Source: Chlorogloea purpurea SAG 13.99
Lineage (GTDB): Bacteria > Cyanobacteriota > Cyanobacteriia > Cyanobacteriales > Microcystaceae
Direction: 5' to 3'
DNA: 60,245 bases
Assembly (NCBI GenBank): GCA_016903695.1
Contig: JADQBB010000027.1
Coordinates: 1 to 60,245 of the forward strand
The notes under the pieces were generated by a model. That model made no database searches. It saw nothing but the letters and a program-made list of their open reading frames with translations, and was not told the DNA's origin. Below are positions 10,030-20,216 of this stretch, one piece after another. The position numbers and the translations under genes are program-made. The number at the start of each line of letters is the position of its first letter. Positions within the stretch are counted from its first letter, which is position 1.

Positions 10030-11993
10030 TGGCTAGTGGCTTGATTCAATAAAGTGTTTAATTCTTCTCCTTCTAGAACCTCGGTTGTTAATAATTTTTG
10101 CGTGATGGTTTCTAATAATTCTCTATTTTCTTGGAGGATGAATAGGGCTTTTTCATAACTACTATCGACAATACCTTTCACTTCTTCATCGATAATTTTG
10201 GCTGTATCTTCGCTGAAAGAACGACGGTGTATATTACCGTTATTCAAGAAATTATTGCCGTTCGTTTTCTCGTAGGCGATCGGCCCGAGATTTTTACTCA
10301 TACCGTAGATCGTCACCATCTTTTCAGCGATCGTTGTCGCTCTCTGTAAGTCATCGGATGCCCCGTTAGTGACGCTACCAAAGACGATCTGTTCAGCCGC
10401 CCGGCCCCCTAGTAGCATGGTAATTTGTTCTCTAAATTCCGGCTCGGTCATTAAAAAGCGGTCTTCCGTGGGCATTTTCAGGGTGTAACCGAGGGCCGAT
10501 AAGCCCCTGGGAACGATCGAGATTTTCTCCACCTTACCACCCCCTGGCATAACGGCACCGATGAGGGCGTGACCGACTTCGTGATAGGCGACGATCCGTC
10601 GCTCTACCGCGTTGAGGACGCGGCTTTTCTTCTCTAATCCGGCCACTACTCTCTCGATCGCTTCTTTAAAGTCCGGCTGTGATACGGACTCTCTGCCGTT
10701 GCGGGCGGCCAGTAGGGCGGCTTCATTGACGAGGTTGGCTAAATCAGCACCAGCGAAACCGGGGGTTTGGGTGGCGATCGTTTTCAAGTCCACATCGGGG
10801 CCTATTTTCACCCGTTTACTATAGATGTCTAGAATAGCCAGTCTGCCGATCAGATCGGGACGATCGACCAATACCTGGCGATCGAATCTACCTGGTCTCA
10901 ATAAAGCTTGGTCGAGGGTTTCGGGGCGGTTAGTGGCGGCTAGGACGATGACCACCGCTTCTTTAGCGTTAAAACCGTCCATTTCCGTCAGCAGTTGATT
11001 GAGGGTTTGTTCCCTTTCGTCGTTACTGCCGCTGCCCGATTGTCCAGAAGAGCGAGATTTACCGATCGCGTCCAATTCATCGATGAATACGATACTGGGG
11101 GCGTTTTCTTTGGCTTGGGCGAATAAATCCCGCACCCTCGCCGCCCCCGTACCCACGTACAACTCCACGAATTCCGAGGCGGATATACTGAAGAAAGTCA
11201 CCCCCGCTTCTCCGGCTACGGCTTTGGCGAGAAGGGTTTTCCCTGTACCTGGCGGCCCTACTAAAAGCACACCTTTGGGGATGCGTGCGCCGATTTTGTT
11301 GAATCTTTCCGGGTCTTTGAGAAATTCGACGATTTCTTTTAACTCGGTTTTCGCTTCATCGGCACCGGCTACGTCGGCGAAAGAGATTTGCGCCCCTTCT
11401 CCTTCCGGGTAGACTTTAGCGAGATTTTTATTAAAGAGGAGTGACTTTCTGGTGTCATCGTTGCGATAGATCAGGAATTGCATCGCCGCCACTAGCACGA
11501 TCGGCGGTACTATCCAAGCTAATAAAGTATTGATCCAACTACCGCTAGGGGGCGGCGCAGCTTCAAACATGACGTTTTTCGTTTGTAATAACGCTGGTAG
11601 TCCAGGATTATCCACGGGAATGACAGCGAGAACTTGCCCTTGATTGTTGGTGTTTTCTGTTGATGTGGGTGTTTGAATCGAGGAATGGAAGGGATTATGA
11701 GAATCATCTCCCAATTTGAGGGGATTTTCGGGAATGGTATTTTTTTCTTGGAAAAGTTCCAATGGGGATTTGAGCTGATAGATTATTAAAGCGTTGCCTA
11801 TCTTCACGCGAGCTACTTGGCCTCTATCGACCGATTGGAGGAATTCGCTATAGGGTTTGACAGGTACTTCGGGATTATCGGAGGAGCGGGGATAGAATAA
11901 ATAACCTAAAAAAGCGATGCCAGCAAGAATGAGGAGGAGATTACCCACGGGGGGTAAACGGGGGATGGAAAATTTATTATTTTTATTAGCCAT
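10026..11993 (-). CDS. ftsH: ATP-dependent zinc metalloprotease FtsH (FtsH1/FtsH4-like)
   Basis: 655 residues: an N-terminal membrane segment, a ~120-residue lumenal/periplasmic domain, a second membrane segment (about 155-175), an AAA+ domain (Walker A GPPGTGKT, Walker B IVFIDELDAIGKSR, second region of homology [20 protein letters not shown]) and an M41 protease domain with zinc motif HEVGH. FtsH complexes degrade damaged membrane proteins such as photosystem II D1. The pore loop reads YVGTGAARVR instead of [10 protein letters not shown], which I associate with one paralogue group, not with damage. The last residues (QATSH) and the stop are encoded by sequence that is also the 3' end of the convergent ATPase gene. 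Confidence 0.93.
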   Translation of the reverse strand: MANKNNKFSIPRLPPVGNLLLILAGIAFLGYLFYPRSSDNPEVPVKPYSEFLQSVDRGQVARVKIGNALIIYQLKSPLELFQEKNTIPENPLKLGDDSHNPFHSSIQTPTSTENTNNQGQVLAVIPVDNPGLPALLQTKNVMFEAAPPPSGSWINTLLAWIVPPIVLVAAMQFLIYRNDDTRKSLLFNKNLAKVYPEGEGAQISFADVAGADEAKTELKEIVEFLKDPERFNKIGARIPKGVLLVGPPGTGKTLLAKAVAGEAGVTFFSISASEFVELYVGTGAARVRDLFAQAKENAPSIVFIDELDAIGKSRSSGQSGSGSNDEREQTLNQLLTEMDGFNAKEAVVIVLAATNRPETLDQALLRPGRFDRQVLVDRPDLIGRLAILDIYSKRVKIGPDVDLKTIATQTPGFAGADLANLVNEAALLAARNGRESVSQPDFKEAIERVVAGLEKKSRVLNAVERRIVAYHEVGHALIGAVMPGGGKVEKISIVPRGLSALGYTLKMPTEDRFLMTEPEFREQITMLLGGRAAEQIVFGSVTNGASDDLQRATTIAEKMVTIYGMSKNLGPIAYEKTNGNNFLNNGNIHRRSFSEDTAKIIDEEVKGIVDSSYEKALFILQENRELLETITQKLLTTEVLEGEELNTLLNQATSH

Positions 11994-12147
11994 AGTTTAG
12001 ATTATCTCAAATTTTTTGGGTCTCGGTGGCATCGGCCCAGACCCGTGAGTGATCGGGGTTATCCAACCATGTTAGCAATTTCGGGCTGATTGATTTCACC
12101 TGGAGCGATAGGATAGATACATGACTGATCACTGCAATCCCTGACCT

Positions 12148-13134
12148 ATGAATCTTGTTAGTCTCGAAAGTTTTCTCGATAATACTTCTTTTTTAATTTT
12201 ATTTATCACTATGCTCCTCTATTGGGGGGGAGCTGCTTTCCCTGCCCTGTCCTATCTGCCCGCCGCCGGTACGGTGGGTGTTGCGATCGCTAATCTTTGT
12301 ATGGCCGCTTTACTGGGGGCCCGTTGGTTAGAGGCGGGTTATTTCCCTATCAGTAATCTCTACGAGTCTTTATTTTTCCTCGCCTGGGGGGTAACGGCGG
12401 TACATTTAATAGCTGAATCGATGAGTCGCAGCCGCCTAGTTGGTACGGTGACTACTCCCGTGGCTATGGGCATCACCGCTTTCGCCGCTTTATCTTTACC
12501 CGTCGAGATGCAGGCTTCGGCTCCTCTCGTACCTGCCCTGAAGTCCAATTGGTTGATGATGCACGTTAGCGTGATGATGATCAGCTACTCTGCTTTAATG
12601 GTGGGTTCGCTTCTGGCGATCGCTTTTTTAATCGTTACCCGCGGTCAGAATATCGAACTCAAAGGTAGTTCTGTCGGTACTGGCAGTTATCGTCTACACC
12701 GAGGGGAATCCGTATCTCAACCCGTTTCCGCTATTACTGAGTCCGGTGTAAGTCGAACTGCAGTACTAGCCACGCCGATAATCGCCGATTTACCTTCTTT
12801 ATCCCCCCAACTCCTTACTTTAGCGGATACGTTGGACAATATTAGTTATCGAGTGATCGGTTTGGGGTTTCCCCTGTTAACGATCGGTATTATAGCCGGT
12901 GCGGTGTGGGCGAATGAAGCTTGGGGGTCTTATTGGAGTTGGGACCCTAAAGAAACGTGGGCTTTTATCACCTGGTTGGTTTTCGCCGCTTATCTCCACT
13001 CCCGTATTACCAGGGGTTGGCAGGGGCGTAAACCGGCTATTTTAGCCGCAAGTGGTTTCGTCGTGGTGTGGGTGTGTTATCTGGGTGTGAATCTTTTAGG
13101 TAAGGGTTTACATTCCTACGGTTGGTTTTTTTAG
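12148..13134 (+). CDS. ccsA: Cytochrome c biogenesis protein CcsA/Ycf5 (named CcsB in TIGR03144)
   Basis: 328 residues with about eight membrane segments. The haem-handling WWD signature [15 protein letters not shown] lies near residue 255-270, and a conserved His follows membrane segments ([22 protein letters not shown] at the C-terminus). With its partner (Ccs1/ResB) it delivers haem across the thylakoid/plasma membrane and ligates it to CXXCH apocytochromes (system II). The partner gene is not in this window. A poorly conserved hydrophilic insert (about residues 165-220) sits between membrane segments. ATG 12148 gives a normal family N-terminus. Confidence 0.92.
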   Translation: MNLVSLESFLDNTSFLILFITMLLYWGGAAFPALSYLPAAGTVGVAIANLCMAALLGARWLEAGYFPISNLYESLFFLAWGVTAVHLIAESMSRSRLVGTVTTPVAMGITAFAALSLPVEMQASAPLVPALKSNWLMMHVSVMMISYSALMVGSLLAIAFLIVTRGQNIELKGSSVGTGSYRLHRGESVSQPVSAITESGVSRTAVLATPIIADLPSLSPQLLTLADTLDNISYRVIGLGFPLLTIGIIAGAVWANEAWGSYWSWDPKETWAFITWLVFAAYLHSRITRGWQGRKPAILAASGFVVVWVCYLGVNLLGKGLHSYGWFF

Positions 13135-13143
13135 AAAACTTGC

Positions 13144-13163
13144 AACCGCCTTTTATGGCGGTT
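13144..13163. terminator. Bidirectional terminator hairpin between ccsA and porin gene
   Basis: Perfect 7-bp stem AACCGCC (13144-13150) / GGCGGTT (13157-13163) with loop TTTTAT, placed 10 bases after the ccsA stop and 10 bases after the stop of the convergent porin gene. Confidence 0.6.
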
Positions 13164-13173
13164 CTACCGTGGG

Positions 13174-14859
13174 TTAGAATTTGAAGCTAGTGCGGAGTGT
13201 ACCGACCAAGAGGGGGTCACGATCGTTAGCGGGATTGATAATGTAGGTTAAACCTGGGCTAACGGAAAGATTCTTATTGACTTGAAACACGTAAATCGCT
13301 TCTAACAGCCAAGGTGCGTCCGTGGTAGCCGAGAGTGCGTCGGATACATTATTTTTATTGGTGAGGCTCGCCGCGTAGGGAGGCATACCCACGGTTAAGA
13401 TGCCGATATTACCCTCGGATAATAAATCGGGGAAAGCGAGAGTAACTTTCCAATTCCAGATGTCGGCATCATCCCCCGACCTTTGGCCGCCGTTAGCGTA
13501 AGCTCTGGTATACATCCCCCAGCCCTCTATAGCGAAACCTGGAGCGATACGCCAATTACCGAGAATAGCGATGTTATCGGTAGAAGTGGCATTTTCCCCG
13601 AAAGGAGTATCGGTATTGGTTGTGCCCATAAAACCGAGGGCGGAGAAGGTGCTAACTTGTCCTTGGGGGATATAGTTATGGAGGTAAGCGATACCGATAC
13701 CGCTATTAGCACCGGGTAAGTAGGTTAACTGAGTACCTGCGGCGAATTGACCGTTAAATACGCCGTTGCCGAGTCGGGGGTCAAAACCTTTACCGGCGGA
13801 GTAATAGGCGCTGAGATTGAGGTTATCGCTGAAACTATAGAGAGCGCCGACACCGGGCCCTTGATTATCGTTTTGCAGGTAGATGGGAGCGATAGCGCCG
13901 AAAAATGAGATAGAACCTTCGGTGAATGAGCCGGCGAAGGGGGCGAGAGGATCGGAAATATCATCGAGATTGAGGCGCGCCCCGGCTATCCAAACCGTGG
14001 CTTCTTTGGTCACGGGAAAGCGATAGAACAGTTTATTAACTATTAGGGCGTTATCGGTATTAGCCGTGAAGTTGTAATCGGTCAGATTGCTACCGGCGCG
14101 AGCGAATTGATAGTTACCGCTTTGCAATCTGACTCTTAATAAATCCTCACCGTTAAAGCTGGTATCGAGTAGTATCCTCAGACGATAATTAATGGCGAAT
14201 TGTCCGTCGGTGATGGGACTTCCGGCAGGTTTATCGAGGGCGGCGGTTTCGTTACCACCCACGGCGGATAAAGTGGTGATCAATTCCCCGGTGAGTTTAG
14301 TCGTGGTGGAAAATTGATGATCTTCCATAAAGGCGACCCGGTTTTCCAGATTATCCACTCTCGCCCCCAAGGCGGCTAATTCAGTGGCGAAGTTATCGGT
14401 TAATCGTTTTAATTTGTCGATGTCTTCTCGTAAGACGCTGCCGTTTTCTCCAATCAATCTTTCTAGACTGTTGAGGCAGGCGTTGACACCGGCGGCGAAT
14501 TCCCAACGACTCAGGGAGCGATCGCCCCGATAGGTTCGATCCCGATAGCCCACTATACAACCGTAGCGCTCCACTAAACTGCGTAATGCTTCATAGGCCC
14601 AATCGGTGGGGGCAACGTCTTTTAATTGATTGACGTTAGTTACCTGCCCCATGAAGTTATTATTAGCGGTATTCGAGGTGAATGTTCGATAGCCTGGTAA
14701 GGGAGCGCTAGGATTTTGGCTTTTAGCGTTGAAAGAACGGATAGAATTTAAAAGTTGGGCACTTTCATCGGCTAAAACTGATTGGGAATTCCCGAAAGAT
14801 GCCCCTAGAAATAGGGCACCGAAGGCTAAACTTTTCTTGACCAGATGTAACATTTTCAA
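13174..14859 (-). CDS. SLH-domain outer-membrane porin, OprB-like (iron uptake porin type)
   Basis: 561 residues. A Sec signal peptide (KKSLAFGALFLGASF... ending near SVLA) is followed by an SLH domain (about 65-125; DVAPTDWAYEALRSLVERYG and the TYRGDRSLSRWEFAAGVNACL core), a short coiled coil (DIDKLKRLTDNFATELAALG, about 145-175), then a carbohydrate-selective porin-type beta-barrel ending in Phe (TSFKF). This is the major outer-membrane channel architecture of cyanobacteria; members allow passage of inorganic ions. It starts 35 bp after the bgtB stop on the same strand, so it may be co-transcribed with the transporter or have its own promoter inside the bgtB end. Confidence 0.9.
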   Translation of the reverse strand: MKMLHLVKKSLAFGALFLGASFGNSQSVLADESAQLLNSIRSFNAKSQNPSAPLPGYRTFTSNTANNNFMGQVTNVNQLKDVAPTDWAYEALRSLVERYGCIVGYRDRTYRGDRSLSRWEFAAGVNACLNSLERLIGENGSVLREDIDKLKRLTDNFATELAALGARVDNLENRVAFMEDHQFSTTTKLTGELITTLSAVGGNETAALDKPAGSPITDGQFAINYRLRILLDTSFNGEDLLRVRLQSGNYQFARAGSNLTDYNFTANTDNALIVNKLFYRFPVTKEATVWIAGARLNLDDISDPLAPFAGSFTEGSISFFGAIAPIYLQNDNQGPGVGALYSFSDNLNLSAYYSAGKGFDPRLGNGVFNGQFAAGTQLTYLPGANSGIGIAYLHNYIPQGQVSTFSALGFMGTTNTDTPFGENATSTDNIAILGNWRIAPGFAIEGWGMYTRAYANGGQRSGDDADIWNWKVTLAFPDLLSEGNIGILTVGMPPYAASLTNKNNVSDALSATTDAPWLLEAIYVFQVNKNLSVSPGLTYIINPANDRDPLLVGTLRTSFKF

Positions 14860-14894
14860 CTCCTCACACGATAATTATTGGATGGGTGAATCGA

Positions 14895-16445
14895 CTAAGC
14901 GGTTTTGGCTTTGTTTTTACCGCGCTTGATAGGGTCCATAAAATTCTCTATATTTTTAAACATCACCGAAGAGAGAACCGTTAAGGCTAAATACACTAAA
15001 GCAACGGCGATATACACTTCAAAAGCTTGATAGGTGGTAGCCACGATCAATTGACCCTGACGGAACAATTCATTAAAGCCGATGACCGCGGTTAAACTCG
15101 TGTCTTTAATAAGGGTGATGAACTCGTTACCGAGAGGGGGTAAGATCCGGCGGAAAGCTTGGGGGAAGATTACTTCTTTCATGGTTTCCAAGCTGTTCAT
15201 CCCTAGGGATTGACAGGCTTCCCACTGTCCAGGGTCGATCGATTGAATACCACCGCGGATGATCTCGGCCAGATAGGCGGCCACGTTCAAACTGAGGGCG
15301 ATGATGGCGGCGGGAAAGCGTTCTAAACTCCATTGAAGACCGATTTCTTTAAATAATCCAGGCAGACCGAAATAGATGATGAATAATTGCACCAGCATCG
15401 GTGTACCCCGGAAAAATTCCACGTAAATCCGCAGAATCCACTGGAGGATCTTGTTTTTAGAAATCAGCCCCATGGCGACTAATGTACCGCCGATGAGACC
15501 GAAGAAGACGGAGAAAGCCGTCAGCAATAATGTTACCAGCGCCCCTTGGGGAAGTCTTCGCAATAAGAGGTTGAATACGGTATCTCTGGTGCCGCCGCCC
15601 GTGGTGATGCCGGAAACGTCGGCTTTCGCACCCACTAAAGCTGGTGCGATGAGGGGCAATTGTTGGGGTTTGTTGTTAAACCATTTTTGAAAGATGCCTT
15701 CATAAATGCCGTTTTCGACAATTTTGTACAGACCGAAGTTGATGTCGCGAATGGCGGGAGAATTACTGGGAAAGGCGATCCCGTAGTATTCTTCTGTTAC
15801 CAATTCGCCGACGATTTTAATGCGTCTCAACCCGGCGGTTTTGATGGCGTAGAGGGTGACGGGATAATCGTTGACCACCGCATCGACCTTGCCATTGACT
15901 AACTCCTGTAGGGCGGAAGGCGCGCCATCGAAAGTAACTATCCGGGCCCCTGGAATATTGGCGGCCTCTTTGGAGCCGGTGGTGCCGATCTGCACCGCGA
16001 TCCTTTTGCCTTTCAGGTCGTCAAAATTTTTGATCGTGGTGTTGTCTTCCCGGACGGCGATCGCTAAACCGGCTTTAAAATAGGGGCTGGAAAAACCGAT
16101 CGAGCGGGCGCGCTCGGCGGTGATAGTTATCCCGCTGATGGCCGCGTCGATCGTACCCGATTGCAGGGCGGGAATGATGCCGTCGAAGGGCAAGCTGTCG
16201 AATTGCACCAGATAACCCACTTCTTTAGCGACAGCGTTCATCAGGTCGATGTCAAAACCTTCGAGTTCTCCGGTTTTGTCCGATTGCATTTCAAAGGGCG
16301 GAAAGGTAGGCTCTGTAGCTACTCTAAGCGTTTTCACCGCGTCTTGGCCTGCGACGGGGGTTATATACATCCAGAGGACGAGTAACATCCCTGAGAGCAT
16401 AAACCCGATTTGACGTAACCAGACCCAACTTTTTATTTTGGTCAT
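14895..16445 (-). CDS. bgtB: Amino acid ABC transporter, fused periplasmic binding protein and permease (BgtB)
   Basis: 516 residues combining two parts of a polar amino acid transporter. A signal/anchor segment (10-30) is followed by a family 3 solute-binding domain (about 38-265; LRVATEPTFPPFEM, FDIDLMNAVAKEVGY, AAISGITITAERARS) and a His/Glu/Gln/Arg-type permease domain (about 290-510; EFFRGTPMLVQLFIIYFG, EAA loop EACQSLGMNSLETMKEVIFPQ). The same fusion in Synechocystis (BgtB, sll1270) imports glutamine and basic amino acids. The ATPase gene bgtA diverges from the other side of a 135-bp promoter region. The fusion is normal for the family. Confidence 0.92.
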   Translation of the reverse strand: MTKIKSWVWLRQIGFMLSGMLLVLWMYITPVAGQDAVKTLRVATEPTFPPFEMQSDKTGELEGFDIDLMNAVAKEVGYLVQFDSLPFDGIIPALQSGTIDAAISGITITAERARSIGFSSPYFKAGLAIAVREDNTTIKNFDDLKGKRIAVQIGTTGSKEAANIPGARIVTFDGAPSALQELVNGKVDAVVNDYPVTLYAIKTAGLRRIKIVGELVTEEYYGIAFPSNSPAIRDINFGLYKIVENGIYEGIFQKWFNNKPQQLPLIAPALVGAKADVSGITTGGGTRDTVFNLLLRRLPQGALVTLLLTAFSVFFGLIGGTLVAMGLISKNKILQWILRIYVEFFRGTPMLVQLFIIYFGLPGLFKEIGLQWSLERFPAAIIALSLNVAAYLAEIIRGGIQSIDPGQWEACQSLGMNSLETMKEVIFPQAFRRILPPLGNEFITLIKDTSLTAVIGFNELFRQGQLIVATTYQAFEVYIAVALVYLALTVLSSVMFKNIENFMDPIKRGKNKAKTA

Positions 16446-16522
16446 TTTTTACCTACCATTGGTCATCAGCAAGGATTTTCTCATTGTCAGTATGGGTTGC
16501 AAGATGGTTGAAAAATGTGATC

Positions 16523-16528
16523 TATAAT
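16523..16528 (+). promoter_or_regulatory. Predicted -10 box of the bgtA promoter
   Basis: A perfect TATAAT at 16523-16528 lies 52 bases before ATG 16581. No good -35 box is at standard spacing (TTGCAA is 20 bases away), so an activator may be needed. I looked for an NtcA-type GTA-N8-TAC site and did not find one. Confidence 0.4.
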
Positions 16529-16580
16529 ACAGTCTCCAGAAAAAAATAAGATAATTTAATAAAGAAGTGGACATACAGAG

Positions 16581-17348
16581 ATGAATGGAACTATGACCAA
16601 TTCCGATCCCGTCGTTTTCTGCGAAGATTTACACAAGAGTTTCGGGACTTTACAAGTCCTCAAAGGCGTTACCGGCACTCTCTACCAGGGTGACGTGGTA
16701 TCGGTCATCGGCCCTTCCGGTTGCGGTAAAAGCACTTTCCTGCGCTGTTTGAATCGTTTGGAAAGCATTAACTCCGGGCGTTTGAACGTGGCGGGAGTGG
16801 ATCTGTCCAACGGTAAGGTAAATCAGAACGATTTACGGAAATTAAGAGTACGGGTGGGGATGGTGTTCCAACATTTTAATCTTTTCCCCCACTTGACCGT
16901 ATTGGAAAATCTCGTACTGGCTCCCCGCAAGGTTTTGAAATTAAATATCACCGAGTGTCGCGACAGAGCGAGAAAATATCTGGATAAGGTGGGCTTAGAG
17001 GCTAAGGCTGATAATTATCCCGAACAACTTTCGGGGGGGCAGAAACAGCGGGTAGCGATCGCCAGAGGTTTATGTATGAAACCGGAGGTTTTATTATTCG
17101 ATGAACCCACCAGCGCTTTAGACCCGGAATTAGTGGGGGAAGTTCTCAATGTGATGCGAGAATTAGCGGTAGAGGGGATGACGATGGTGGTGGTAACGCA
17201 CGAGATGCAGTTCGCCAAGGAAGTATCGAATAAGGTGTTATTTTTTAATGAGGGTATTATTGAAGAACAGGGCGACCCGAAAGAAGTTTTCAAAGCACCG
17301 AAAAGCGATCGATTGAAAGCTTTCCTGAGTCGGATCAACAATAATTAA
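16581..17348 (+). CDS. bgtA: Polar amino acid ABC transporter ATP-binding protein (BgtA)
   Basis: 255 residues with Walker [16 protein letters not shown]-loop [16 protein letters not shown], signature [15 protein letters not shown], Walker [14 protein letters not shown] and switch His [10 protein letters not shown]. This is the GlnQ/HisP class that energises uptake of glutamine and related amino acids. It is transcribed divergently from bgtB, whose fused binding protein/permease is the obvious partner. Two in-frame ATGs (16581 and 16593) are possible starts. A hairpin terminator follows at 17365. Confidence 0.92.
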   Translation: MNGTMTNSDPVVFCEDLHKSFGTLQVLKGVTGTLYQGDVVSVIGPSGCGKSTFLRCLNRLESINSGRLNVAGVDLSNGKVNQNDLRKLRVRVGMVFQHFNLFPHLTVLENLVLAPRKVLKLNITECRDRARKYLDKVGLEAKADNYPEQLSGGQKQRVAIARGLCMKPEVLLFDEPTSALDPELVGEVLNVMRELAVEGMTMVVVTHEMQFAKEVSNKVLFFNEGIIEEQGDPKEVFKAPKSDRLKAFLSRINNN

Positions 17349-17364
17349 GCAAGATTTAATATTT

Positions 17365-17390
17365 CCGTCTTCATCCCCTTGACGGTTTTT
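17365..17390 (+). terminator. Rho-independent terminator after bgtA
   Basis: Stem CCGTC (17365-17369) / GACGG (17381-17385) followed directly by TTTTT (17386-17390), starting 17 bases after the bgtA stop. Confidence 0.6.
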
Positions 17391-17456
17391 GGGAAAAAGG
17401 GATTAATCTAAAATCAGGACAGTTTTTCAAGATGGTGACAAACTGTTTCTTTGCCC

Positions 17457-19274
17457 ATGTCATCGCTTCCCAAATACGCATCCGTTTTGGACTATCGCCG
17501 CTTATCTGCTCTGTTAGTCGGGTTTCTCGCCCTGCTCCTCGCTCACTGGATCGGCCACTTATATCGAATCGGGCCGGCCGTTTCTCTATGGTTTCCCCCC
17601 TCGGGACTTGGTATCACCTTAACTCTCTGGTTGGGGCCGGTGGGAGCATTATTAACCGCTTTAGCTTCGATAACGATGGCACCGCTTTGGGGCAGTAATG
17701 GCTGGGCACGCATGGTGGGGTTAGGAGATGCGATCGAACCTTTAATTGCATGGTTTTTATATATAAAATGCTTTCGGGCTTCCCTATCCCTATCCACGGT
17801 CAGAGATGCCGTGTCATTCCTCCTTACCATACCGGTGGCCGCCTGTATGAGTTCTGCGATCGTGGGTAATCTTATTTTCATATTACTGGGTAAATCGAGC
17901 ATCGAGCATCTCGATGCTAATATAGGCAACTGGTGGTTGGGTAATGCGGTCGGTGTCCTATCCATAACTCCGACGGCTTTACTGTTACTCGGTCCCTATC
18001 TACAAAGCTGGCTATCGGGACGACCTTTAAGCAAATACGAACCCTGTCAGGTGTTTAAAGGTTGGAATAGTCTAGAATTCGCTTTGATAATTTTTTTGAG
18101 TATGTGTACGGCGTGGCTAACGGTTCTACAGAGCGTAGATTCCTCTTTCGCGTTACAACAGTTATCTTTACTCCATTTCATCCCGATAATTTGGGCGGCG
18201 ACACGCTTCGGGACGACAGGAGGGATGCTCATCGCTACGCTCACCGTGATGATAACGCTGCTAGACTACATTATCTTGTATCCTAACGCCCTTTATCTGT
18301 CAAAGTTTCCCGTAGATGCGGATTGGCTTGTCGTCCATAAACTGAGTTTATTGGTGCAATGTGCGGTGGGTTTATTGGTGGGGGTGGCGATGACGGAAAA
18401 AGAAGCCACCCTAGTTGCCATCACCGAAGAAAAAGTCAAGTCACGGGAGTTTCAAATTCGCGCCGGGTTAGGGGATAAATTATTTCAACTCAATCGCCTG
18501 CTGAGGGAGAAGAATCAACAGCTAGAAAAAACGGCGCAGGAGTTAAATATTTTAAACGGGGAGTTAACCCACACCGGCGATTTATTGATGGAGAGAAATC
18601 AAGAATTAGAGAGATTTGTTTACGTGGTATCCCACGATTTAAAAGCACCTTTGCGGGCGATTACTAATTTATCAGAATGGATAGAAGACGATTTTAAAGC
18701 GATACTTCCCGCCGAGAATCGCAAGCAAATGGAGTTACTGAGGGCCAGAGTGAAGAGGATGGAGAGCTTGATCGACGGCTTACTGAGTTATTCCAGGATC
18801 GGACGGATGGAAGTGGAAGAAGAATCGGTGAATGTAGCGGAATTATTGTCGGAAATATTGGATTCGATCGCTCCCCCACCGACGTTTATTATAGAGATAA
18901 GCTCACCCCTGCCCACTTTATACACCAAGCGTTTATTACTGTCCCAAATATTCACCAATTTAATCAGTAATGCTATCAAGCACCATCCGCGCCCCGATGG
19001 TGAGATTAATATCGGGGCCATAGATAAAGGCGATGATTACGAATTCTGGGTAAGCGATGATGGTAATGGAATCGCCAAAGAAGATCAAGAGAGGATTTTC
19101 GGCATCTTTCAAACCCTTTCCCGTCAGAGCGATCGGGAGAATACGGGTATAGGTTTGTCGATCGTGAAAAAGATCTTGGAGATCGAAGGGGGTAAAATAA
19201 GTCTAGAATCCGAGTTAGGTAAGGGCAGCACTTTTCGCTTTACCTGGCCGAAAACCATGAAATCCTCTCATTGA
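17457..19274 (+). CDS. MASE1-domain sensor histidine kinase
   Basis: 605 residues. The first ~310 residues are a MASE1 membrane sensor with about eight to nine segments (AVSLWFPPSGLGI, WWLGNAVGVLSITPTALLL). A coiled-coil linker (about 330-385) is followed by HisKA with the phospho-acceptor His393 in VVSHDLKAPLRAI, and a HATPase_c domain with N box NLISNAIKH, G1 DDGNGI and G2 TGIGLSIVKK. All kinase motifs are present. No response regulator is adjacent, so it is an orphan kinase; the signal sensed by MASE1 domains is not established. The frame extends to TTG 17451, but ATG 17457 is preferred. Confidence 0.88.
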   Translation: MSSLPKYASVLDYRRLSALLVGFLALLLAHWIGHLYRIGPAVSLWFPPSGLGITLTLWLGPVGALLTALASITMAPLWGSNGWARMVGLGDAIEPLIAWFLYIKCFRASLSLSTVRDAVSFLLTIPVAACMSSAIVGNLIFILLGKSSIEHLDANIGNWWLGNAVGVLSITPTALLLLGPYLQSWLSGRPLSKYEPCQVFKGWNSLEFALIIFLSMCTAWLTVLQSVDSSFALQQLSLLHFIPIIWAATRFGTTGGMLIATLTVMITLLDYIILYPNALYLSKFPVDADWLVVHKLSLLVQCAVGLLVGVAMTEKEATLVAITEEKVKSREFQIRAGLGDKLFQLNRLLREKNQQLEKTAQELNILNGELTHTGDLLMERNQELERFVYVVSHDLKAPLRAITNLSEWIEDDFKAILPAENRKQMELLRARVKRMESLIDGLLSYSRIGRMEVEEESVNVAELLSEILDSIAPPPTFIIEISSPLPTLYTKRLLLSQIFTNLISNAIKHHPRPDGEINIGAIDKGDDYEFWVSDDGNGIAKEDQERIFGIFQTLSRQSDRENTGIGLSIVKKILEIEGGKISLESELGKGSTFRFTWPKTMKSSH

Positions 19275-19280
19275 AATTCC

Positions 19281-20201
19281 ATGACAGCCACCCAGTATCA
19301 ACCTCAGATCACTTTAGTTTCCCGACTCGTTAACGGCATTTTGGGAATCAAGCCCGTATTCGACCTGGCCCGTTATCAAGCCCGCACGATGATGATCAAC
19401 CGGGCGGAAAAGATGGGTGTAGCTTGGAGAGAAAACGTTAAGAAATTGAAAAAGCACGATTGGGCCACCGAATTAAAAGCGGTGGAAAATGCTGATCTTA
19501 CCTATCCCGATTACTATGTGTGTTCGTTTCACGCCTACGAGAAAGGAAATTTAGATTGGGATGCAGCCTTAGAGGTGGAATCGGCAGCTTACGCGGTTCA
19601 TTCTACTATCTGGCCCGGCGCTGGAACCGATGGTGATCCCCGCCTGCGTCGTAATTATCATCAAGTGCTGACCCAAGAATTATCTATCAGCCCCCGCCGC
19701 ATTCTCGATCTCGGCTGTAGTGTGGGGATGAGTACATTCGCTTTACAAGATACCTACCCGTCAGCGGCGATAACTGGATTAGATTTATCTCCCTACTATC
19801 TGGCGGTGGCTAATTATAATAGCCGTCAGCAAAATCGTCGGGTAGACTGGGTTCACTCGCTCGCTGAATCCACAGGGTTAGAAACCGGTTCTTTCGATCT
19901 CGTATCGTCGTTTTTAATGTTTCACGAATTGCCTCAATCCGCTTCTGTGGAAATTCTGGAAGAAGCACGCCGGTTACTTGGGCCGGGGGGTTACTTCACG
20001 ATGATGGATATGAATCCTCGATCGCAAATCTACCAGAAAATGCCTCCCTATATCCTCACCTTACTAAAAAGTACCGAGCCGTACCTAGACCAATACTTTA
20101 CTTTAGACATGGAAAGGGTTTTAATTGAGGCAGGTTTTCAAGCCCCGAAAATAATCCCGATTAGTCCCCGTCATCGGGCCATCATCGCCCAAGTTCAATA
20201 A
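19281..20201 (+). CDS. Class I SAM-dependent methyltransferase
   Basis: 306 residues. A ~125-residue N-terminal helical region precedes a Rossmann methyltransferase domain with motif I ILDLGCSVGMSTFAL, post-I acidic residue in ITGLDLSPYYLAVA, and motif IV-like FDLVSSFLMFHELP. The substrate is not evident; such Methyltransf_11/25 proteins act on small molecules. It begins 6 bp after the histidine kinase stop and is followed by the HupE/UreJ gene after 15 bp, so the three are likely in one transcript, although no functional link is obvious. Confidence 0.8.
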   Translation: MTATQYQPQITLVSRLVNGILGIKPVFDLARYQARTMMINRAEKMGVAWRENVKKLKKHDWATELKAVENADLTYPDYYVCSFHAYEKGNLDWDAALEVESAAYAVHSTIWPGAGTDGDPRLRRNYHQVLTQELSISPRRILDLGCSVGMSTFALQDTYPSAAITGLDLSPYYLAVANYNSRQQNRRVDWVHSLAESTGLETGSFDLVSSFLMFHELPQSASVEILEEARRLLGPGGYFTMMDMNPRSQIYQKMPPYILTLLKSTEPYLDQYFTLDMERVLIEAGFQAPKIIPISPRHRAIIAQVQ

Positions 20202-20216
20202 TTTTGTGAGGTATTA

